DNA from: Gymnogyps californianus
Lineage: Eukaryota; Chordata; Aves; Accipitriformes; Cathartidae
Direction of reading: 5' to 3'
Length of the DNA stretch: 64,000 nt
NCBI RefSeq assembly: GCF_018139145.2
Contig: NC_059500.1
Span: forward strand, 55,827,580 to 55,891,579
Numbering within the stretch: position 1 is the first letter of the stretch; each line of letters starts with the position of its first letter. Under the pieces are notes generated by a model. It did not search any database. It had not been told where the DNA came from and was given only the letters and a program-made list of their open reading frames with translations. Both the position numbers and the translations under genes were made by a program. This document shows, piece after piece, positions 59,401 to 64,000 of the stretch.

Positions 59401-62400
59401 GAAAACAGAAGACCCTATTGCGTTGTGTTCTACGGGGATGTAAGGAATGCTGCCATTGCTGCTATGTTTTATATACATTCGTTTCTTGTATAAAATGCTG
59501 TACATTTCTACTTCAGGCTGACTTCATCAGCTGAGATTTGAATAAATGACACATCTTAATTTTGCTGTAGGTGAGGTGGAAAGGCAGGAGAACATGGTTC
59601 AGTTACCCCACCTCCCTTCACACCCCCCCTTTCTTTTTGTAATCTCAGCTGCCAAACCAAATAGTTACGTATTTATACAGCCCTACTGTCCTTTACAGGG
59701 TTTTCAGTGTTTGAAAACAAATCTTCATATAAATCACCTTTATTATGCCTGTCAGGAGTAGGCAAATACTATTTTCAGACTAAAATGAAACAAAACTACA
59801 GTTTGCTTAATATTAGAGCAGCAGCTTGATGACTGAATTGTCATTGTAGACTCTAAGTCCTGACTCACGGCTTTGTTTTGATGGTACTGACGTTGTGTTC
59901 TGCATCAGAAGATACGTGTTTATACATGTTTTAGCTTGTTTTCTCTGTTCTCAGGTTTAATTGTGTCTTCTTACAGGGACAATGGTGTGAAGGCTATTGA
60001 GAACCTGATGCAAAGGAGAGGAAAATTTGACTATATATTGTTAGAAACAACTGGTTTGGCAGATCCAGGTAGTTCACATTATGGTTTTCACAACCATCAT
60101 AATTATTCTGTTTTTATGAAGTGCTTATTTGCTCACCAGTCAGTTCACTGTGCAAAATATAATATAAAGTGTTGAGTTGTCAGGCACATGCTTTGATTGC
60201 TATATAGACTAAAACTGAATTGGATAATGTGCAGAAGCAGGTGGGGTTGTTTGGTTGGATGTTTTGTTTTGTTTTTTTGAACTTGCTCTAAATTGACTCT
60301 AAAGCTTAACAGAAATCCAGTTAAAATATATTTCTATCAAGAGAAGACACTGGACTTAGAGAAGAGAAGCACACTCTGAAACTAGTAGTTTTCAGTAGGC
60401 TACTTTGCTCCTTCTGAAGTATAAATTATTAGCATCTGATGTATTGTTACATTGGTTGTGATAGGTCTTATATTTTGTGAAGTCATAAAATACGCTGTGA
60501 AACAGACTAATACATTCTTCTGGTAGGTACAGAACAATAATAGATCTTACAAATTCCTTGTGTGCTCTTTAGTAATATTTATTATGAAAAGGTGTTTAAA
60601 CTTGAGCTCATGTTAATAATAGCTATCTAAAACAATTTTCTCCGAACCGTCTCAATTAAAAATGTGTTGTTGATCGAATGAAGGAAATTCTTATCAGAAA
60701 TTCAATTGTTTCCCATTTAGGAGACTGACACTTTCCAGCTCAAAGCTAAATAGTTGTCATGGTAAAGTAATTTTCTTCAAAAGAAGGGGCATTGATTTGG
60801 CCTCTGTTACACACAAATTCTGTTTGAGTCAAATTGGAAAACTATTAAGCTTTTTGGGAAAAAAATCAATAGATACCAGAAAACCATTAGATGTTGTGGC
60901 CCTTGCTATATCTTGCATGAGTAAGCACTGTGAACAACTGACAGGTATTTGGTGTTGATACAGAGTGGTGTTGATACAGAGTGATGCTTGGAGGACTGCA
61001 TCTTGTCACTTCAGGTGGACAGTTTTAGGTGTTAGAATGAGTTTAGTTACTGATATTTTTTCTTCTGATGTGCTTAATAGTCTTAGACAGCCTGCCAGTA
61101 ACTAAGGATCTGTAATTGAAAAAAAACAAGTACTGTTTTTGCTGTTAGCTCCTCCTGTCCTTCATATTGCAGCACTGATATATGTTAAATTGGTTTGTTT
61201 CATAACAAATTATGATTTAAAAAAAAAAAATATACAGCACATCCTACGGTTGCTAGAATCTGTTTTACAGGGCCATTTTAGCAGAAAACAGGAGTAACAT
61301 ACTCCTAGGCCATGTGTAGTACACAGGTATCAGGTCACAGATTCCAAGTCCTTGATAGAATGTGGTCCCAGTTGTCCAAATACTTGCTGATTCTTTTTGC
61401 TCAAGACTTGTCAGTTTATTATGTTCCATTTTACATCCTGAAGAAATACAAATGTCTATACAAAGAAGAGAGAGTACTACGGATTTCATTATTCCAGAAG
61501 CATCTCATATGGATGGAAATTCAGTGGATAATGAGACCTAGCATGTAAAAAATACAAGAATCATATAATCATAGAATAATTCAGTTTGGAAGGGATGTTA
61601 GGTCTTTAGTCCAGCCTCCTGCCCAAAGCAGGGTCAGCTATAAGACAAGACCAAGTTCTTTGGGATATCTAGTCATATATCTCCATCCTCTGAGGATAAA
61701 ACATGACATGACCTCTCCAGGCAACCTGTTCTGTGCCTGCCTTTTCACGGTCAAAAAACTTTTTTCTGATATATGTGGTCTGAACCTTGCTTACTTCACT
61801 ACAGTTGTCTCCCATCCTTCTGTCACAGCCTGGCTCAGTCTTCTCAGTGACTCACCTGTAGGTACCAGGGAGGCTGCTATTAGGTTCTGCAGAAGCTGTC
61901 CCTTCTCCAGGCTGAACAAATGCAGTTCCCCCGCCTCTCCTCGTAGGGCCTGTGCTCTGGCCTCAGCTGTCTTGGTGATCCTACGCTGATGTCTTTCCTG
62001 TATGGGAGATCCTCACACTGGAAGTGCTAGCCAGATGTGGGCTTGAAAGTGCTAAATAGAGGAAAATAACCTCCCTCAGCCATGCTTCAGTTCCAACAGT
62101 CTGGAGTGCTTTTGGCCTTCTCTGATCCCAGGGCACACTGCTTGCTTGGCTTGCTGCCTACCAGGACCCTCAGGGCCTTCTCTGTAGACCTGCTCCCCAG
62201 CCAGTCTGTCCCTAGCCTGTGTCATTGCCAGGGGCTCTTTGTTCTTAAGCATATTACTCAATGTTTTTCTTTGCTGAATTTCATCAGGTTCTTGTTGGCC
62301 ATTCCTTCCTGCCTGGCCAGGTCCCTCTGAAAGATAGCTCTGCCCTTAGATATATCAACTGTTCCTTTCCGAATTTGGTGTTCTCTGCAAACTTGACAGG

Positions 62401-63523
62401 CATGTCTTCCATCCCCTCCTGGGTTCCTGGTGGAGACGTTGAACAGGACAGGTCCCAGGATAGATCCCTGCAGTACCCTACTGATTTACAGCTTCCAGGT
62501 AGGGTATGACCTCTTAACAGCAACTTTTAGATCTTAACTATCTGACCAGTTTTACCTATTTGTCTTTCCATTCAGACTGTCCCAGGTTGGTTACTAGAAT
62601 ATCTTTGAAGACAGTGTTGAAAAATTTGCTAGAGGTGATGTAAATGGCATGCAGTGCTCTCCGCTTGTCCACAAATACAATCATTTTTTCACAGAAGGCC
62701 AGGTATGGCCTTCCCAGATTGATCAGGCATGATTTACCCTTGTAAAACTTCCCTTCCAGTACAGTATCTGTTTGCAAATTGAACCTGGATTAGATACTTC
62801 TTAACTCAATCTATCTTAAAATTATCTAAAGCCAAAAGGTTTCCTGTGCAGACCTGAGATATTAAGGAAAATATTCTTTTCTATATCCGATTATTCTTGA
62901 CTTTCTTCATCCTTTTGATTTATGATGTAAGAAACTGCATAGGAGAGTTTATAGAAGCCAGTGAAGAAGAGAAGGTCCCTAGGAGGGAGCTGATTTCTCT
63001 CAAATGTGCCAATTCCATTTTTCTTTAACTGTTTTATCTCCTTTTTTATCTCGTGTGTGTGTGTGCGCGCGCGCGCGCGCCATGACCTAGAAATGGTGGC
63101 TGAAAGGTGAAGAGGGGGAGTACAGAATTTTTTGGAAATGAGGGAGCGTTGTAGTATAGTAATGACAGATAGTTGATGCTACTGAGTAAAGGTAATTTAG
63201 ACAACTTACATGCATCTGGAATTGTGAGATTTTTAAAGCTTTTTGTAGTCATAGCTGTTGATGTGCACACAAGTATGATGCTTTGATAGCTGTTGTTAGG
63301 TCAAATATGTGGTTGGGTATTTGACATCTATGATGCTTTCTGAGTTTGGATGAGAGGAGTTTCAAATACAGCACTACAAATAGAGTTTTTCTGTGAAATG
63401 TCTGAATATTGATAGTTTACTGGAAAATGTCAATTTTGCAACTAAATGTACTGCACTTCTTAGGAGCTGTGGCATCCATGTTCTGGGTTGATTCTGAGCT
63501 GGGAAGTGACATCTATCTTGATG
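56378..63523 (+). CDS. ZNG1: ZNG1 (CBWD) zinc-chaperone GTPase, first five coding exons (partial at 3' end)
   Basis: ZNG1 (formerly CBWD1, COBW domain-containing) is a GTPase of the COG0523/G3E family that transfers zinc to methionine aminopeptidase METAP1 in the cytoplasm. Five plus-strand exons join in phase to give 149 complete codons of a protein usually about 395 residues long. Landmarks in order: CPDLVPI at residues 6-12 (METAP1 docking motif), GYLGAGKTT near residues 35-43 (Walker A), NEFGEG near 62-67, GCLCC near 92-96 (CxCC zinc site), and ETTGLADPG near 121-129 (Walker B region). The METAP1 docking role and zinc transfer come from published work on the family. The start at 56378 is the first ATG after an in-frame TAG (56330-56332). 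The C-terminal CobW domain lies beyond the right edge. Mammals have extra copies; only one is seen here. Confidence 0.96.
57694..57780 (+). CDS. ZNG1: ZNG1 coding exon 2 (28 codons)
   Basis: 87 nt (2+84+1); acceptor GTGTTCTAG, donor GTATGT. It encodes (G)[20 protein letters not shown] and VILNEFGE. It carries the GKTT of the Walker A P-loop, whose Gly is split across the intron, and the NEFGE motif conserved in the G3E family. Confidence 0.97.
58667..58763 (+). CDS. ZNG1: ZNG1 coding exon 3 (31 codons)
   Basis: 97 nt (2+93+2); acceptor TATATTTCCAG, donor GTAAGG. It encodes [20 protein letters not shown] followed by [11 protein letters not shown]. The Cys-Leu-Cys-Cys motif is the metal-binding CxCC signature of COG0523 proteins, essential for zinc transfer. 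Confidence 0.97.
59977..60068 (+). CDS. ZNG1: ZNG1 coding exon 4 (30 codons)
   Basis: 92 nt (1+90+1); acceptor CTTCTTACAG, donor GTAGTT (weak after position +3). It encodes [20 protein letters not shown] and [18 protein letters not shown] is the family's Walker B region. Confidence 0.96.
60951..60982. repeat. perfect 16-bp tandem duplication
   Basis: TGGTGTTGATACAGAG occurs twice with no spacer in ZNG1 intron 4. It is probably a replication-slippage product. Confidence 0.95.
61558..62775 (-). mobile_element. CR1 LINE, antisense to ZNG1, in intron 4
   Basis: The 3' tail lies at the low-coordinate end (ATCATAGAATAATTCAGTTTGG). Going up, the reverse-strand CR1 landmarks appear in order: the GGCAACCTGTTC box, the TCTCCAGGCTGAACAA box, the CATTCCTTCCTG and CAAACTTGACAGGC regions, and the GGCATGATTTACCC box. 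It is more decayed than the 8.2-kb copy, and all frames are broken. Confidence 0.88.
63052..63080. repeat. alternating TG/CG dinucleotide tract
   Basis: 29 nt of uninterrupted pyrimidine-purine alternation: TG repeats followed by CG repeats. Such tracts readily form Z-DNA. It is in ZNG1 intron 4, about 380 bp before coding exon 5. Confidence 0.9.
63464..63523 (+). CDS. ZNG1: ZNG1 coding exon 5 (19 codons; last in window)
   Basis: 60 nt (2+57+1); acceptor GCACTTCTTAG, donor GTAAGA. It encodes [19 protein letters not shown], matching the vertebrate family almost exactly. The following exon (starting GIITIVDSK in mammals) is not in the window. Confidence 0.96.
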
Positions 63524-64000
63524 GTAAGAAGTGCAAGCTTGTTTTCCAACGTATTGGCATCCCATATCTGGATTTAGTGTAAGGTATTCTTATCATTTAA
63601 GGCAAGGTTTCAGAAAATGCATGATCTTGGTTCTCACATCCCCAAATTTGACCACAGAGATCCACTTGCTTATTCTGATGCTTGTTTATCTACTCGGGTG
63701 AGCTGTTTCAGTTTGCTAAATCCAATAAAAGTTGTGTAATGCTTTGCTAAGGGGTCGGATATGGAGAGATCTTGATTGTGGTGTAAGGGGGGGAAAAAAC
63801 CTCATTAGTTAAATGTTATAAAACATTGTTTAGGAGTAATATTACAGCTCTCATTATTTTTTTTTGCAATGCAGTGTTTCCTAAATTGTTTCCTTTTTTC
63901 TGAATTCTTAACTTGTCAACATCTGGACTCTCCTGCCTTTTGTTTTCTGGCTTCTTTGCCTATTGTACTCGTTAGCTCTAGTATTTGCTGTGTTCCAATA
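63524..64000 (+). other. ZNG1 intron 5, 5' part (runs off right edge)
   Basis: 477 bp of AT-rich intron following exon 5. I see no repeat, open frame or other element in it. Confidence 0.75.

Larger units (their letters stand above)
56490..63463 (+). other. ZNG1 coding introns 1-4
   Basis: Introns 56490-57693, 57781-58666, 58764-59976 and 60069-63463, all GT-AG. The first begins in the CpG island. The fourth holds an antisense CR1 (61558-62775), a 16-bp perfect tandem duplication (60951-60982) and an alternating CG/TG tract (63052-63080). No other gene is seen. Confidence 0.85.

Overview
The window looks like bird nuclear DNA. The reasons are CR1 LINE copies with avian-style 3' ends (ATTCTATGATTCTA), otherwise sparse repeats, fairly compact introns, and two protein-coding genes that are clearly vertebrate. 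Both genes were recognised by translating exons and checking splice sites and reading phase by hand. No prokaryotic operon, CRISPR array, phage or plasmid feature is present. I found no candidate for a wholly new biological system; the oddities reported are mostly at splice sites, in promoters and in repeats.

Positions 1-47451, minus strand: the 5' part of DOCK8 (dedicator of cytokinesis 8). Fourteen coding exons can be joined in phase, from the start codon at 47451 down to 11537. Together they encode about the first 560 residues of a protein that is normally about 2,100 residues long. The window ends before most of the DHR-1 domain and well before the catalytic DHR-2 domain. Exons 5-14 are packed between 11.5 and 17.8 kb. 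Intron 1 is 18.6 kb and holds three CR1 copies. The intron after exon 14 fills the left 11.5 kb of the window and carries the best-preserved CR1.

Positions about 46900-48300: a GC- and CpG-rich island over DOCK8 exon 1. Positions about 48300-55740: intergenic DNA with no gene I can support.

Positions about 55740-64000, plus strand: a second CpG island, then the first five coding exons (149 complete codons) of ZNG1/CBWD, the COBW-domain GTPase that supplies zinc to methionine aminopeptidase 1. Its METAP1-docking motif, Walker A, switch-I-like NEFGE, CxCC and ETTGLADP motifs are all visible. The gene runs off the right edge. An antisense CR1 lies in its fourth coding intron.

The two genes are head to head, about 8.9 kb apart from start codon to start codon. 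This matches the CBWD1-DOCK8 arrangement on human 9p24. In birds that block, which includes KANK1 and DMRT1, is on the Z chromosome, so a Z origin is a reasonable inference that the window itself does not prove. The genes are unrelated in function: one is a CDC42 exchange factor of immune cells, the other a housekeeping metallochaperone. Their separate CpG islands suggest separate regulation.
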